NCBI GenBank assembly: GCA_965216845.1
Contig: OZ244200.1
Location: 124,001-188,000 of the forward strand
DNA: 64,000 nucleotides
Source of the DNA: Panacagrimonas sp965216845
GTDB taxonomy: Bacteria; Pseudomonadota; Gammaproteobacteria; Nevskiales; Nevskiaceae
Reading direction: 5' to 3'
The number at the start of each line of letters is the position of its first letter. Position 1 is the first letter of the stretch. This document shows positions 32,974-42,664 of the stretch, piece after piece. A program made the position numbers and the translations under genes. Under the pieces are notes generated by a model. That model searched no databases, was not told the origin of the DNA, and saw nothing but the letters and a program-made list of their open reading frames with translations.

Positions 32974-33851
32974 GACAATGCTCCGCTATTTCGTAATGCG
33001 CTGCGAACGCTTTCGTGATGGGTATCCGCCAGCGGCACCAGCGGCAAACGGATCCCGGGGGGGATTTTCTGCATTTGTCGCAAGGCCCACTTCACCGGAA
33101 TTGGGTTGGGTTCGACAAACAGGCTTTGATGCAGGCCAAGCAGTTGCTGATCGAGTTCACCGGCACGCACGCGATCACGGCGCAGCGCCGCTGCGCACAT
33201 TTCATGCATCAAGCGCGGCGCCACGTTGGCGGTGACGGAAATATCACCCACAAAGCCGGCCAGGATGGATTCGCGCGCGGTGGGATCATCCCCCGAATAA
33301 AGCGCGAAATCATCGCCCAGATCGAGCGCCACCAGTTCGTTGACGCGGGACATCTCGCCCTTGGCTTCCTTGATGCCGATGATGCGTGGCAGGGTCGCCA
33401 GCCGCGCCACCGTGGCCGGCAGCATATCAACCCCGGTCCTGCCAGGGACGTTGTACAGGATAATGGGGATATCAGTCAGTTCAGAAACTTTCTTGAAGTG
33501 CTGAAACAAACCTTCCTGCGGCGGTTTGTTGTAGTACGGCGTCACCAGCAGCGCCGCGTCGGCGCCCAGATCCTGTGCCGCACGCGTCAGCTCAATGGCT
33601 TCAGAGGTGGAATTGGCACCGGTCCCGGCAATCACCGGAATGCGCCCACCGCTCACCTTGATCACGCAGCGCATCACCTCGATGTGTTCGCTCATGTCCA
33701 GCGTGGCGGATTCGCCGGTGGTTCCGACCGCGACGATGGCGTCGGTTCCTTCCTGGATGTGCCACTCGACCAGACGCTCCAGCGTCGCCAGGTCCAGGCT
33801 GCCGTCAGCTGCCATGGGCGTCACCAGTGCAACAATACTGCCGGTGATCAT
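32970..33851 (-). CDS. dapA: 4-hydroxy-tetrahydrodipicolinate synthase
   Basis: 293 aa, TIM barrel. It condenses pyruvate with aspartate semialdehyde in lysine and peptidoglycan precursor synthesis. Key residues are visible: VGTTGESATL, the Tyr of YNVPGRTG and the Schiff-base Lys of GIKEAKG. The start MITGSIVALVTPM at 33851 is the usual one; an in-frame ATG at 33917 adds an atypical tail. It is divergent from gcvR and coupled to the lipoprotein gene. Confidence 0.96.
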   Translation of the reverse strand: MITGSIVALVTPMAADGSLDLATLERLVEWHIQEGTDAIVAVGTTGESATLDMSEHIEVMRCVIKVSGGRIPVIAGTGANSTSEAIELTRAAQDLGADAALLVTPYYNKPPQEGLFQHFKKVSELTDIPIILYNVPGRTGVDMLPATVARLATLPRIIGIKEAKGEMSRVNELVALDLGDDFALYSGDDPTARESILAGFVGDISVTANVAPRLMHEMCAAALRRDRVRAGELDQQLLGLHQSLFVEPNPIPVKWALRQMQKIPPGIRLPLVPLADTHHESVRSALRNSGALS

Positions 33852-33940
33852 GAGTCCATCAAGGTCCAATGCATTAAAGGGGCGCGAGTATAAGCCTTCA
33901 CCGAATCGCTCGGCCATGGACCGCGAAATTCAGGCACCGG

Positions 33941-33969
33941 TTCAGCCTTCATGCATACAGGGATATAAA
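33941..33969 (+). promoter_or_regulatory. Candidate promoter of the gcvR-bcp operon
   Basis: TATAAA (33964-33969), followed by AT, makes a strong -10 box; TTCAGC (33941-33946) lies 17 bases upstream as a weak -35. The ATG of gcvR is at 34002 behind CAGGATGAG. Confidence 0.4.
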
Positions 33970-34001
33970 ATGCCCGCCAATCGAGTCAGGATGAGCAATC
34001 C

Positions 34002-34541
34002 ATGTCGGCACAAGAAGACCTTCTCACCATTTCGGTTCTGGCGCGCAATCAGAACAATATCGCGCTGGAATTGTTTCGTGCCATCAGAGCGCGCGGGTGC
34101 GAGGTTGAGGATTGCCGCATGGCGCCCATCGGGGATCGTTTGACGGCGAACATGGTGGTGTCGGGCAACTGGAGCGCGCTGGGACGGCTTGAGACCGCGC
34201 TGCCGGGCATTTCGGAAAAGCTGGATCTGCAGGTGCGATTCGAGCGTTGTTCATCGCGCGAACCCAATCCGGAATTTCGACCCTACGCGGCCGATGTCAT
34301 CGCACCGCAACAACCGGAGCTGATGGTGAACTTGTTGGAGTTTTTTCACACTCAGGGCGTCGAGGTCGCGGAGATCTCCTGTCAGAAGTACGTTTCCACC
34401 CACACCAGCGCGGAAATGTGCAGTGTGCAGATGGTCTTGCACGTGCCGGTCAATCAGCACCCGCAAGCGCTGCGTGAATCCTTCATGGACTTGTGCGATG
34501 ACCTCAACGCCGACGGCATGCTGGACCCCATCAAGAGCTGA
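34002..34541 (+). CDS. gcvR: GcvR-like ACT-domain regulator of glycine cleavage
   Basis: 179 aa with two ACT-type halves (LLTISVLARNQNNIALELFRA at residue 7; MVNLLEFFHTQGVEVAEI near 108). In E. coli GcvR holds GcvA in a repressor form when glycine is scarce. The order dapA (divergent), gcvR, bcp is the same as in E. coli, which supports the name. Bcp starts 46 bases later. Confidence 0.85.
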   Translation: MSAQEDLLTISVLARNQNNIALELFRAIRARGCEVEDCRMAPIGDRLTANMVVSGNWSALGRLETALPGISEKLDLQVRFERCSSREPNPEFRPYAADVIAPQQPELMVNLLEFFHTQGVEVAEISCQKYVSTHTSAEMCSVQMVLHVPVNQHPQALRESFMDLCDDLNADGMLDPIKS

Positions 34542-34587
34542 AGCGCCGCCCGCCCCTGCTTTCAACCGAATGGAGATAACACAACGC

Positions 34588-35052
34588 ATGAGCCTGGACA
34601 TCTCAGATCGCATCCCGGACCTGACCTTGCCCGCTTCCGGCGGTGTCGACATCCGCTTGCGCGACTTTGAAGGTCGCAATCTGGTGCTCTACTTCTACCC
34701 CAAGGACAACACACCAGGATGCACCCAGGAAGGTCAGGATTTTGGCCAGGCCTACGATGCGTTTCAGGCAGCCCAGACCGATATTCTGGGCATTTCCAGG
34801 GACAGCGTGCGCGCGCATGACAACTTCATTGCCAAATACGATTTTCCGTTCCCGCTGCTGTCGGACAAAGACGAGCAGGCTTGCGATGCGTTTTCCGTCA
34901 TCGTCGAAAAGAACATGTACGGCCGCAAATACCTGGGCATCGACCGCAGCACCTGGTTGTTCGACAAAAACGGCAAGCTGCGTCAGGTGTGGCGCAAGGT
35001 AAAGGTCAAGGGCCACGTCGATCAGGTCCTGGAAGCGGCAAGAGCACTCTGA
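34588..35052 (+). CDS. bcp: Bcp/PrxQ peroxiredoxin
   Basis: 154 aa thioredoxin-fold peroxidase. The peroxidatic Cys is in the KDNTPGCTQEGQDF motif (about residue 46). The second Cys found five residues later in two-Cys Bcp is replaced, giving CTQEGQ, so it may act as a one-Cys enzyme or use the Cys in DEQACDAF. The ATG at 34588 follows GGAGAT. It reduces organic hydroperoxides using thioredoxin. Confidence 0.9.
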   Translation: MSLDISDRIPDLTLPASGGVDIRLRDFEGRNLVLYFYPKDNTPGCTQEGQDFGQAYDAFQAAQTDILGISRDSVRAHDNFIAKYDFPFPLLSDKDEQACDAFSVIVEKNMYGRKYLGIDRSTWLFDKNGKLRQVWRKVKVKGHVDQVLEAARAL

Positions 35053-35104
35053 ATTCACTCTACCGATGGGGCGGGCCACGCTGCCCCGCATTGGCCTGCC
35101 ATTC

Positions 35105-36529
35105 ATGACCAAGAAGATTTTCGTGCTGGACACCAACGTCTTGATGCACGACCCCACCAGTCTGTTTCGTTTTGAAGAGCACGACTTGTACCTGCCAATG
35201 GTGGTGCTCGAAGAGCTGGACGGCCTGAAAAAAGGCGCCAGCGACACCGCGCGCACCGCACGTCAGGTCAGCCGGCTGCTGGACGAGATGGTGGCCGGCA
35301 AGAACCATGCGCAAATCGGACAGGGCCTGGACATTCCCGGTGTCGGGCCGCGCAAGAACGGGACCGAAAACGGTCAACACGGTCAGCCGGCATCTGGCCG
35401 CCTGTATTTCCAGATCCGCCCCAATGAAGTCTCCCTGCCGGACATGTTGCCCGGCAACAAGCCGGACAACAGCATTCTGCTGTCGGCGCTGAGCTTGCAG
35501 GCCGAGCATCGGCACCGTCGCATCACGCTGGTCAGCAAGGACATCAATCTGCGCATCAAGGCGGCCATCGTTGGCGTCCACACCGAGGACTATCACAACG
35601 ATCAGGTGCTGGATGACCTGGAACTGCTGCCCACCGGCTACAGCGAGCTGCCGGAAGATTTCTGGAACACCCACGGCGAGCAGATGAAAAGCTGGCAGGA
35701 TGAGTCCGGCCAGGCCTGTTATCGCCTGCACGGCCCCAGACTGGACGACTGGCACGTCAACCAGTTCCTGTTCCTGCCGGACGAAGCCGAATCCGGTCTG
35801 GAGCTGATGGTGCGCTCGAAAACGCAGGACGAGGCGGATCTGCGCGTCACACAGGATTACCGCGCCGGCAAGGCCTCGGTCTGGGGCATCAACGCCAAGA
35901 ATCGCGAACAGAATTTCGCCCTCAATCTGCTGCTGGACCCGGAGATCGAGTTCGTCACCATTCTGGGCACCGCCGGCACCGGCAAAACGCTGCTGACGCT
36001 GGCGGCCGGACTTTCGCAAACGCTGGATGAGCCGCGCTATCGCGAAATCATCATGACGCGCGTCACCGTGCCGTTGGGCGAGGACATCGGTTTTCTGCCG
36101 GGCACCGAGGAAGAAAAAATGACGCCGTGGATGGGCGCGGTGATGGACAACCTGGAGGTGCTGACGCAAAACAGCCAGCACGGCGACTGGGAGCGGGCCG
36201 CCACCAACGATCTGCTGACCAAACGCATCAAGATCCGTTCCCTCAACTTCATGCGTGGCCGCACCTTTCTGAACCGCTTCATCATCATTGACGAAGCGCA
36301 GAACCTGACCGCCAAGCAGATGAAAACGCTGATCACCCGTTGCGGCCCCGGCAGCAAGATGGTGTGCCTGGGCAATCTGGCGCAGATCGATACACCTTAC
36401 CTTTCCGAAACCACTTCCGGCCTGACCTATGTGGTGGACCGCTTCCGCGGCTGGCCGCACGGCGGGCATGTGACGCTGGCACGCGGGGAGCGCTCCCGCC
36501 TTGCGGCGCATGCTTCGGAAATTCTTTGA
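35105..36529 (+). CDS. PIN-PhoH ATPase (PhoH2 type)
   Basis: 474 aa. The N-terminal PIN RNase domain (FVLDTNVLMHDP; VLEELDGLKKG; LVSKDINLRIKA) is joined to a PhoH P-loop domain with Walker A GTAGTGKTLL near residue 290 and Walker B FIIIDEAQNL near 395. Such fusions are sequence-dependent RNA helicase/RNases. An in-frame ATG at 35066 would add 13 residues; MTKKIFVLDTN is the family's usual start. Confidence 0.9.
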   Translation: MTKKIFVLDTNVLMHDPTSLFRFEEHDLYLPMVVLEELDGLKKGASDTARTARQVSRLLDEMVAGKNHAQIGQGLDIPGVGPRKNGTENGQHGQPASGRLYFQIRPNEVSLPDMLPGNKPDNSILLSALSLQAEHRHRRITLVSKDINLRIKAAIVGVHTEDYHNDQVLDDLELLPTGYSELPEDFWNTHGEQMKSWQDESGQACYRLHGPRLDDWHVNQFLFLPDEAESGLELMVRSKTQDEADLRVTQDYRAGKASVWGINAKNREQNFALNLLLDPEIEFVTILGTAGTGKTLLTLAAGLSQTLDEPRYREIIMTRVTVPLGEDIGFLPGTEEEKMTPWMGAVMDNLEVLTQNSQHGDWERAATNDLLTKRIKIRSLNFMRGRTFLNRFIIIDEAQNLTAKQMKTLITRCGPGSKMVCLGNLAQIDTPYLSETTSGLTYVVDRFRGWPHGGHVTLARGERSRLAAHASEIL

Positions 36530-36579
36530 ATCGTGTCTAATCGCGCCATCCACCGGAGGCAGAGGGCGAAGGACCACCC

Positions 36580-36912
36580 ATGTTGAAACGACTGACCTCG
36601 GGCATGAAGGACGGCGCCCTGAGTCTGGCCGCAAAGTCGTTCATCAATGACCGCCTGAGCGACTACGGCAGACTGACCGAGTGCCACATCAACACGCACA
36701 AATCCCAGATCACGGTCACCGCCATGCTCAAGGGCGAGAAAGCGCCCATCAAGGCGGTGATCGAGAAATATGATCTGGAGTGCGACGGCGATGTCTGCTA
36801 TGTCACCGTGCGCACCATTTCCACCGACCGTCCCTGGATCACGCTGATGCTGACCAAGCTCATCGGCGGCAAGCGCTACAAACTGCCGGCGGCGGTTGGC
36901 AATCTGCTGTAG
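36580..36912 (+). CDS. Conserved small protein of unknown function
   Basis: 110 aa with no signal peptide or membrane segment. It is a small alpha/beta protein (ITVTAMLKGEKAPIKAVIEKYDL; CYVTVRTISTDRPWITLMLTKLIG). It lies 50 bases after the PhoH gene and ends two bases before the radA stop, which is convergent. The start ATG follows GAAGGACC. No family was recognised. Confidence 0.6.
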   Translation: MLKRLTSGMKDGALSLAAKSFINDRLSDYGRLTECHINTHKSQITVTAMLKGEKAPIKAVIEKYDLECDGDVCYVTVRTISTDRPWITLMLTKLIGGKRYKLPAAVGNLL

Positions 36913-36914
36913 GG

Positions 36915-38264
36915 CTATTCGAACGCCCTGGCAAGCGCTTCATCCAGCCGCCCGACCGCGTGCACTTGCATCTCCAGCCTGGCGCCTTTTCGCGGCCGGT
37001 TGGCACGCGGAACAATAGCGCGGGTAAAACCCTGCTTGGCCGCTTCCTGCAAGCGTTCCTCCCCGTTCTGCAGCGGCCGGATTTCACCGGACAAGCCGAG
37101 CTCGCCGAACACCACCAGATCCTTGGCCAGCGGCTGACCGCGCAGACTGGAAACCGCCGCAAGCAACAGTGGCAAATCCGCCGCCGGCTCCTGAATGCGC
37201 AACCCGCCAACGACGTTTGCGAACACATCCTGATCCGCCAGCGCCACGCCGCCGTGCCGGTGCAGGACCGCCAGCAACATGTTGAGCCGATTGGTGTCCA
37301 GCCCCAGGCTCACGCGGCGTGGGTGGCCGGACTGCGCCTGATCCACCAGCGCCTGCACTTCCACCAGCAAGGGCCGATTGCCCTGCCGGCAAACGGTAAT
37401 CACACTGCCGGGGACCGGCTGTTCGTGACGCGAGATGAACAGGGCTGAAGGGTTACTGACCTGCTTGAGGCCATCATCCGCCATTGCGAATACCCCCAGC
37501 TCATTGACCGCACCAAAGCGGTTTTTCACCGCCCGAATCAGTCGGAACCGGGAACCGGGGTCGTGCTCGAAATAAAGCACGCTATCGACAACGTGTTCCA
37601 GCACGCGCGGGCCGGCAATCGCGCCTTCCTTGGTGACATGGCCCACCAGAATCACCGCCGTGTCGCTGCGCTTGGCCAGACGCACCAGTTGCGCGGCGCA
37701 CTCGCGCAACTGGGAAACCGAACCGGGCGCGGATTCGAGATTTTCCGAGAACACGGTCTGGATCGAATCGATCACCGCAACCGCCGGTCTGAGTCGTGCC
37801 AGTTGCTCCATCACCACATCCAGACGCGTTTCCGCCAACAGCGGCAGATCCATCCGCGGCAGGCCCAGGCGTCTGGCGCGCAGGCTCACTTGCGCGGCGG
37901 ATTCTTCGCCCGTCACATAAAGCGTTTTCGCCCGCCCATGGACCGCGCCCAGCACTTGCAGCAACAAGGTGGATTTTCCAATGCCCGGGTCGCCGCCGAT
38001 CAGAATCACCGCACCGGCGACAAAGCCCCCGCCCAGCACCCGATCCAGTTCGGAAAAGCCCGACGGCAGCCGCGGCGCGGCTTCAATCGAAACCTGATCC
38101 AGGCGTTGCACCGCGACATCCGCGGGTTTGCCGGATCGCGCGGTCTTGGCGACCTTGAACTCGACCAGCGTATTCCACTGACCGCAATCACCGCATTGGC
38201 CGGACCACTGGGAGGACTGGCTGCCACAGTGCTGGCAAACATATTGGTTTTTGGTCTTGGCCAT
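36915..38264 (-). CDS. radA: DNA repair protein RadA
   Basis: 449 aa. It contains the N-terminal zinc finger (CQHCG...CGDCGQW), the RecA-like core with Walker A GGDPGIGKSTLLL, the RadA-specific KNRFG motif (AVKNRFGAVNELG) and the Lon-like C-terminal domain (SSLRGQPLAKDLVVFGELGLSGE). RadA drives branch migration in recombination. The start MAKTKNQYVCQHCG at 38264 is standard. Confidence 0.96.
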   Translation of the reverse strand: MAKTKNQYVCQHCGSQSSQWSGQCGDCGQWNTLVEFKVAKTARSGKPADVAVQRLDQVSIEAAPRLPSGFSELDRVLGGGFVAGAVILIGGDPGIGKSTLLLQVLGAVHGRAKTLYVTGEESAAQVSLRARRLGLPRMDLPLLAETRLDVVMEQLARLRPAVAVIDSIQTVFSENLESAPGSVSQLRECAAQLVRLAKRSDTAVILVGHVTKEGAIAGPRVLEHVVDSVLYFEHDPGSRFRLIRAVKNRFGAVNELGVFAMADDGLKQVSNPSALFISRHEQPVPGSVITVCRQGNRPLLVEVQALVDQAQSGHPRRVSLGLDTNRLNMLLAVLHRHGGVALADQDVFANVVGGLRIQEPAADLPLLLAAVSSLRGQPLAKDLVVFGELGLSGEIRPLQNGEERLQEAAKQGFTRAIVPRANRPRKGARLEMQVHAVGRLDEALARAFE

Positions 38265-38366
38265 GGCGATCTGATTCATTGGCTCGGCGCTTCTGGCTTG
38301 CTATCCAGCGCGCGCCGAAGTCGCTAGTATCGCCGCAAAGTCGATGCTTATTCGGGAGATGGGGCC

Positions 38367-41006
38367 GTGAAGAAGGATTTCTGGTCGAAGGACTGGTTTA
38401 CTGCTGTCTCCTTCGCGTTCGTGTTTCTGATTCTGGCCTACCTGGTTCTGCCCGGCAGTTTTCAGGGCCTGGAGCGCTATGCCTATGACCTGGGCGTGCG
38501 CGCCGCAGACCGCTTGCCTTCTGACCGGATCGCGGTGATCGCCATTGATGACGACAGCATTCAGAATCTCGGTCGCTGGCCCTGGCCACGACAGCTGCAC
38601 GCCGAAATGATCGACAAGCTGCGCGACAACGGCGCCAGGCTGGTGGCTTCGACGGTGTTTTATTCCGAGTCCCAGCAGGATTCCGATCTGGCGGTGTTGT
38701 CCGAACTGTCCGATTATCTGAACCGCTCGCCCTTGACCCAAGCGATACCGGCGGAGATCGCCACTTTTGGTGCGATTCTGGAAGATCGGGATGACGCGTT
38801 GCTGGACACCTGGAAATCCTCCCAGCTCGCTCAAAGCTACGACAGCCAGATTCAAGGTCTGATGGAGCGCCTGGCCGCCGCCCAGGGCGGGTTGGCGGCC
38901 GATGACGCGCTGGCCGGCGCGATGAGCGATTCCGGCAATGTGCTGTTGCCGATGATGTTCGTTCCCGGACGCCCGCAGGGCAACCCCGACGCCCCCCTTC
39001 CTGATTACGTCAGCGCCAACGCCATCACCCAGATCGATGATCGGATCGGCGCCCTGGGCAAGGGCCTGCTGCCACCGCCGATGATCGAAGCCGACGTGCC
39101 GGTGTTCGAGCTGGGCAAGGCCGCCGCCGGCATTGGTCACCTGGTGAATTTTCTGGACGCCGACGGCGCCTTGCGGTCCGAACCCCTGGTGATTCAGTAC
39201 TATGACCAGTTTTACCCCTCCCTGCCGTTGCTGACCGCCGCCAAGGCCTTGAACCTATCGGCGGAGGAAATCATCGTGCGCTTGGGCGAAGGCGTTGCGC
39301 TGGGCGGCGTCAACATCAAGACTTCCGAATCGCTGCGCATGCGCACGCGCTTTTATCCGCATCTCAATGGCGAGCCACCGTTTCCGATCTATTCCTTCTT
39401 TGATGTCAAGGAAGACAAGATTCAGGCGGGCAACTTCAAGGACAAGATTGTCCTCATCGGCGCCACCGCCACCGGCGTTGGAGACGCCATGGCGACGCCG
39501 GTTTCGGCCAACACCGCGCCGGTGGTCGCCATGGCGCACAGCGTGTCCAGCATTCTGCAAGGCGACTACCTGAGCAACCCGAGCTGGGGCGGCTGGGTCA
39601 GCCTGAGCGTGTTCTTGCTGTGCGCGGCGTATCTGGCGCTGTTGATGCCGCGCCTGGGCCCTGCGATCGGTTTTGCCGTGACCGGTGCGCTGGTGGTCGT
39701 TTTGCTCATCGTGCAGTTCTACATGCTCACCGCTCAGGCCACCTGGTTGCGCTTTGCCATTCCGGTGGCGTTTCTCATCAGCGGTCATCTGTTCATGACG
39801 GTCAAGAAGCTGCGCCTGACCGAAAAACTCAAACTCAGCAGCGACGCCGAAAGCGCCGAATCCAACAAAATGCTGGGCCTGGCGTTTCAGGGGCAGGGCC
39901 AGCTGGACATGGCCTTTGACAAGTTCAAACGCGTACAGCCGGTGGACGACAAACTGCTGGACCTGATTTACAACCTGGCGCTGGATTTTGAGCGCAAGCG
40001 CCAGTTCAACAAGGCGGAAAACGTCTATCAGTACATCCACGGCCAGGACAAAGGCTTTCGCGATGTGCAGCAGAAACTGGCGCGTGCCAAGAAGCTGTCA
40101 GAGACGGTCATTTTGGGCAGCGGCGGCGCGGCACAAACCAGCGCCGGCACCCTCATCATGGGCGCTGGCGACGTGGAAAAGCCCATGCTGGGACGCTACG
40201 AGGTGCAATCCGAGCTCGGCAAGGGGGCCATGGGCGTGGTCTATCTGGGCAAGGACCCCAAGATCGGCCGCATGGTGGCCATCAAGACCATGGCGCTGTC
40301 ACAGGAGTTCGAGGCCGATGAGCTGGAAGACGTCAAGGCGCGTTTTTTCCGCGAAGCGGAGACTGCCGGGCGTCTGTCACATCCACACATCGTGCAGATT
40401 TTTGACGCCGGCGAGGAGCACGACCTGGCCTACATCGCCATGGAGTTCATCAAGGGCTACGATCTGGTGCGTCACACCAAGCCCAATGGTTTGCTGCCGA
40501 TTCCCGAGGCCCTGCGATATGCCGCCGACGCCGCCGACGCGCTCGCCTACGCGCATCAAAACGGCATCGTCCACCGTGACATCAAACCCGCGAATTTGAT
40601 GCTGGTGGAATCCAGTAAAACCGTCAAGGTGACGGACTTCGGCATCGCCCGCATCACCGACGCCAGCAAAACCAAGACCGGCATGGTACTCGGCACCCCC
40701 AGTTACATGAGCCCGGAACAGCTGGCCGGCAAGAAGGTGGACGGTCGCTCCGATCTGTTCTCGCTCGGCGCCACGCTGTATCAGCTGCTCACCGGCGCGC
40801 TGCCGTTTCAGGCGGATTCCATGGCCACGCTGATGTACAAGATCGCCAACGAACCGCACGCGCCGATGGACAGCCTGCGCCCGGACGTGCCGGTGGTGCT
40901 CAACGAGGTGATCGACCGCATTCTGCACAAGGATCTCGAACAACGCTATCAGGATGGCAAGGAAGTGGCTGAAGATCTTCGCAACCTCATGCAAGCGCTC
41001 GGGTAG
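38367..41006 (+). CDS. CHASE2-domain transmembrane Ser/Thr protein kinase
   Basis: 879 aa from a GTG. In order: one membrane helix (about 10-30), a periplasmic CHASE2 sensor (about 35-395, RIAVIAIDDDSIQNLGRWPW at its start), three helices (about 400-475), a cytoplasmic helical repeat region (about 490-570) and a Hanks-type kinase (about 609-879) with the glycine loop LGKGAMGVVYLG, HRDIKPANLML (D738 catalytic) and DFGIA (D757). It is followed directly by a PP2C phosphatase and an FHA protein, forming a complete phospho-signalling set. The ligand is unknown. Confidence 0.92.
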   Translation: MKKDFWSKDWFTAVSFAFVFLILAYLVLPGSFQGLERYAYDLGVRAADRLPSDRIAVIAIDDDSIQNLGRWPWPRQLHAEMIDKLRDNGARLVASTVFYSESQQDSDLAVLSELSDYLNRSPLTQAIPAEIATFGAILEDRDDALLDTWKSSQLAQSYDSQIQGLMERLAAAQGGLAADDALAGAMSDSGNVLLPMMFVPGRPQGNPDAPLPDYVSANAITQIDDRIGALGKGLLPPPMIEADVPVFELGKAAAGIGHLVNFLDADGALRSEPLVIQYYDQFYPSLPLLTAAKALNLSAEEIIVRLGEGVALGGVNIKTSESLRMRTRFYPHLNGEPPFPIYSFFDVKEDKIQAGNFKDKIVLIGATATGVGDAMATPVSANTAPVVAMAHSVSSILQGDYLSNPSWGGWVSLSVFLLCAAYLALLMPRLGPAIGFAVTGALVVVLLIVQFYMLTAQATWLRFAIPVAFLISGHLFMTVKKLRLTEKLKLSSDAESAESNKMLGLAFQGQGQLDMAFDKFKRVQPVDDKLLDLIYNLALDFERKRQFNKAENVYQYIHGQDKGFRDVQQKLARAKKLSETVILGSGGAAQTSAGTLIMGAGDVEKPMLGRYEVQSELGKGAMGVVYLGKDPKIGRMVAIKTMALSQEFEADELEDVKARFFREAETAGRLSHPHIVQIFDAGEEHDLAYIAMEFIKGYDLVRHTKPNGLLPIPEALRYAADAADALAYAHQNGIVHRDIKPANLMLVESSKTVKVTDFGIARITDASKTKTGMVLGTPSYMSPEQLAGKKVDGRSDLFSLGATLYQLLTGALPFQADSMATLMYKIANEPHAPMDSLRPDVPVVLNEVIDRILHKDLEQRYQDGKEVAEDLRNLMQALG

Positions 41007-41012
41007 TCACCG

Positions 41013-41837
41013 ATGGCGCTCAAAGACAAGGTCAGCACCGCCCTCATCACCGACGTCGGACTCACCCGCGGCAACAACGAGGACGCGGTTGCCGAAGACA
41101 TCGAGCTCGGCCTGTTGGTCCTGGCCGATGGCATGGGCGGCTACAACGCCGGCGAAATCGCCAGCGGTATCGCCACCTCCAGCATTCTGGACGTGGTGCG
41201 GCACAAGCTGAAAAAGCTCAAACGCGGTGCCGTCGATCAACACAGCGGCTACTGCGTGGAGTCGCTGCTGCTCAGGGAAGCGGTGGAAACCGCCAATGAA
41301 ACCATTCACCAACTGGCGCAGTCACAACCGCAATGCGCTGGCATGGGCACCACCGTGGTCAGCGTTCTGCTGCACGATGATCGACTCAGCATCGCCCATG
41401 TCGGCGACTCACGGCTGTACCGCTTCCGCTTCGGCCTGCTGGATCAGCTCACGCGCGACCATTCGCTGCTGGAGGAAATGGTGGCGCGCGGCCATTACAC
41501 CCGTGAGGAAGCCGAGGGCAAGGTGCGCAAGAACATCGTCACACGCGCCTTGGGCGTCGAGCCGAGCGTAGAGGTGGATCTGATCGAGGAAACGCTGGAA
41601 GTGGGCGACGTACTGCTGATCTGCTCGGACGGCCTGAGCGATATGGTGCCCGATCACGCCATCACCAGCAGCCTGTCACAACACGCCGCCGGTGACTTGA
41701 ATGCGGCGGCGCGGGCGCTGATCGACAGCGCGCTGGAAGCTGGCGGCAAGGACAATGTCTCGGTCGTGCTGGCGCGAGTGGACGCCTCGCTCAGCCGCGG
41801 TCAAAAATGGTATCACCGCCTTCTCGAGTGGTTTTGA
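41013..41837 (+). CDS. PP2C-type Ser/Thr protein phosphatase
   Basis: 274 aa with all main motifs of the PPM family: DVGLTRGNNEDA, LADGMGGYNAGEIAS, VGDSRLYRFR, LLICSDGLSDMV and GGKDNVSVVLARV; the Asp residues coordinate two Mn/Mg ions. It starts six bases after the kinase stop, so it is the likely counter-enzyme that reverses phosphorylation by the kinase. Confidence 0.93.
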   Translation: MALKDKVSTALITDVGLTRGNNEDAVAEDIELGLLVLADGMGGYNAGEIASGIATSSILDVVRHKLKKLKRGAVDQHSGYCVESLLLREAVETANETIHQLAQSQPQCAGMGTTVVSVLLHDDRLSIAHVGDSRLYRFRFGLLDQLTRDHSLLEEMVARGHYTREEAEGKVRKNIVTRALGVEPSVEVDLIEETLEVGDVLLICSDGLSDMVPDHAITSSLSQHAAGDLNAAARALIDSALEAGGKDNVSVVLARVDASLSRGQKWYHRLLEWF

Positions 41838-41864
41838 GCCGGCTGCAAACACATGATCTGAACA

Positions 41865-42569
41865 ATGGGCAAATTAATCATCACCGATGCCAACGGCATC
41901 AACACCGAACACGCGCTGGACGCCGAACGCATCACCATCGGCCGCCTGGCTGGCAACGACATCATCCTCAACGACAAGGCGGTATCGGGCAAACACGCCG
42001 TGATCATCACCCACGGCGGCAACTCGGTGCTGGAAGATCTGGACTCCACCAACGGCAGCATGGTGGGCGGAAAACCCGTCAGCAAGCATCCCCTGGCCGA
42101 CGGCGACAGCATTTCCATCGGCCGAAATACGCTGCGTTACGAAGCCGGCGCCACGCAGAATCCGGAACACGAACAAACCATGGTGCTACCGGCCGGCGAG
42201 TCGCATGAGGCCACCATGGTGATCAAACCAGCGCCTGCGCACGACAGCACCACGGTGATGCGCGCACAAGCCGCGCCCCGGGCTGCGCCCAAGCCGCTAT
42301 TGGGCAAGCTGCGCGTACTCAGCGGCGGCAATCAGGGCAAGGTGATGGAGCTGACCAAGGCGCTGACCACCATCGGCAAGCCCGGCGTGCAAGTGGCGGC
42401 CATCACCCGCCGCGCAGATGGCTACTACATCGTTCATGTGGGTGGCGCATCGGGCAGCAAGCGTCCGCACGTCAATGGCGCCGAGATCGACGTGCAGGCG
42501 CGCAAACTGCAAACAGGTGACCGCATTCAACTCGCCGGCAGCGAAATGGAGTTTTTTGCTGCGGATTAG
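41865..42569 (+). CDS. Protein with two FHA domains
   Basis: 234 aa. The N-terminal FHA domain (ITIGRLAGNDIILNDKAVSGKHAVI and LDSTNGSMVGG) is complete with the Arg, Ser and His that bind phosphothreonine. A linker (about 98-142) contains three repeats of the type T-x-V-M/V (QTMVLP, ATMVIK, TTVMRA), probable kinase targets. A second FHA-like domain covers 145-234 (RPHVNGAEIDVQARKLQTGD). It is the likely substrate and reader of the kinase pair upstream. Confidence 0.85.
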   Translation: MGKLIITDANGINTEHALDAERITIGRLAGNDIILNDKAVSGKHAVIITHGGNSVLEDLDSTNGSMVGGKPVSKHPLADGDSISIGRNTLRYEAGATQNPEHEQTMVLPAGESHEATMVIKPAPAHDSTTVMRAQAAPRAAPKPLLGKLRVLSGGNQGKVMELTKALTTIGKPGVQVAAITRRADGYYIVHVGGASGSKRPHVNGAEIDVQARKLQTGDRIQLAGSEMEFFAAD

Positions 42570-42664
42570 CCACCGCTGCCGTCACAAACCCTTCACCGGA
42601 AGGTCACATTTCGGTCACGGTCGGTCCCGATAATTTCGCGAAATGCGAAACCTCGAAGGCCACC

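Noticed and set aside
35060..36634. A 524-codon open frame on the minus strand opposite the PhoH gene
   Set aside because: It is the complement of a clear PIN-PhoH gene with intact motifs on the plus strand; GC-rich codon bias leaves long open antisense frames.
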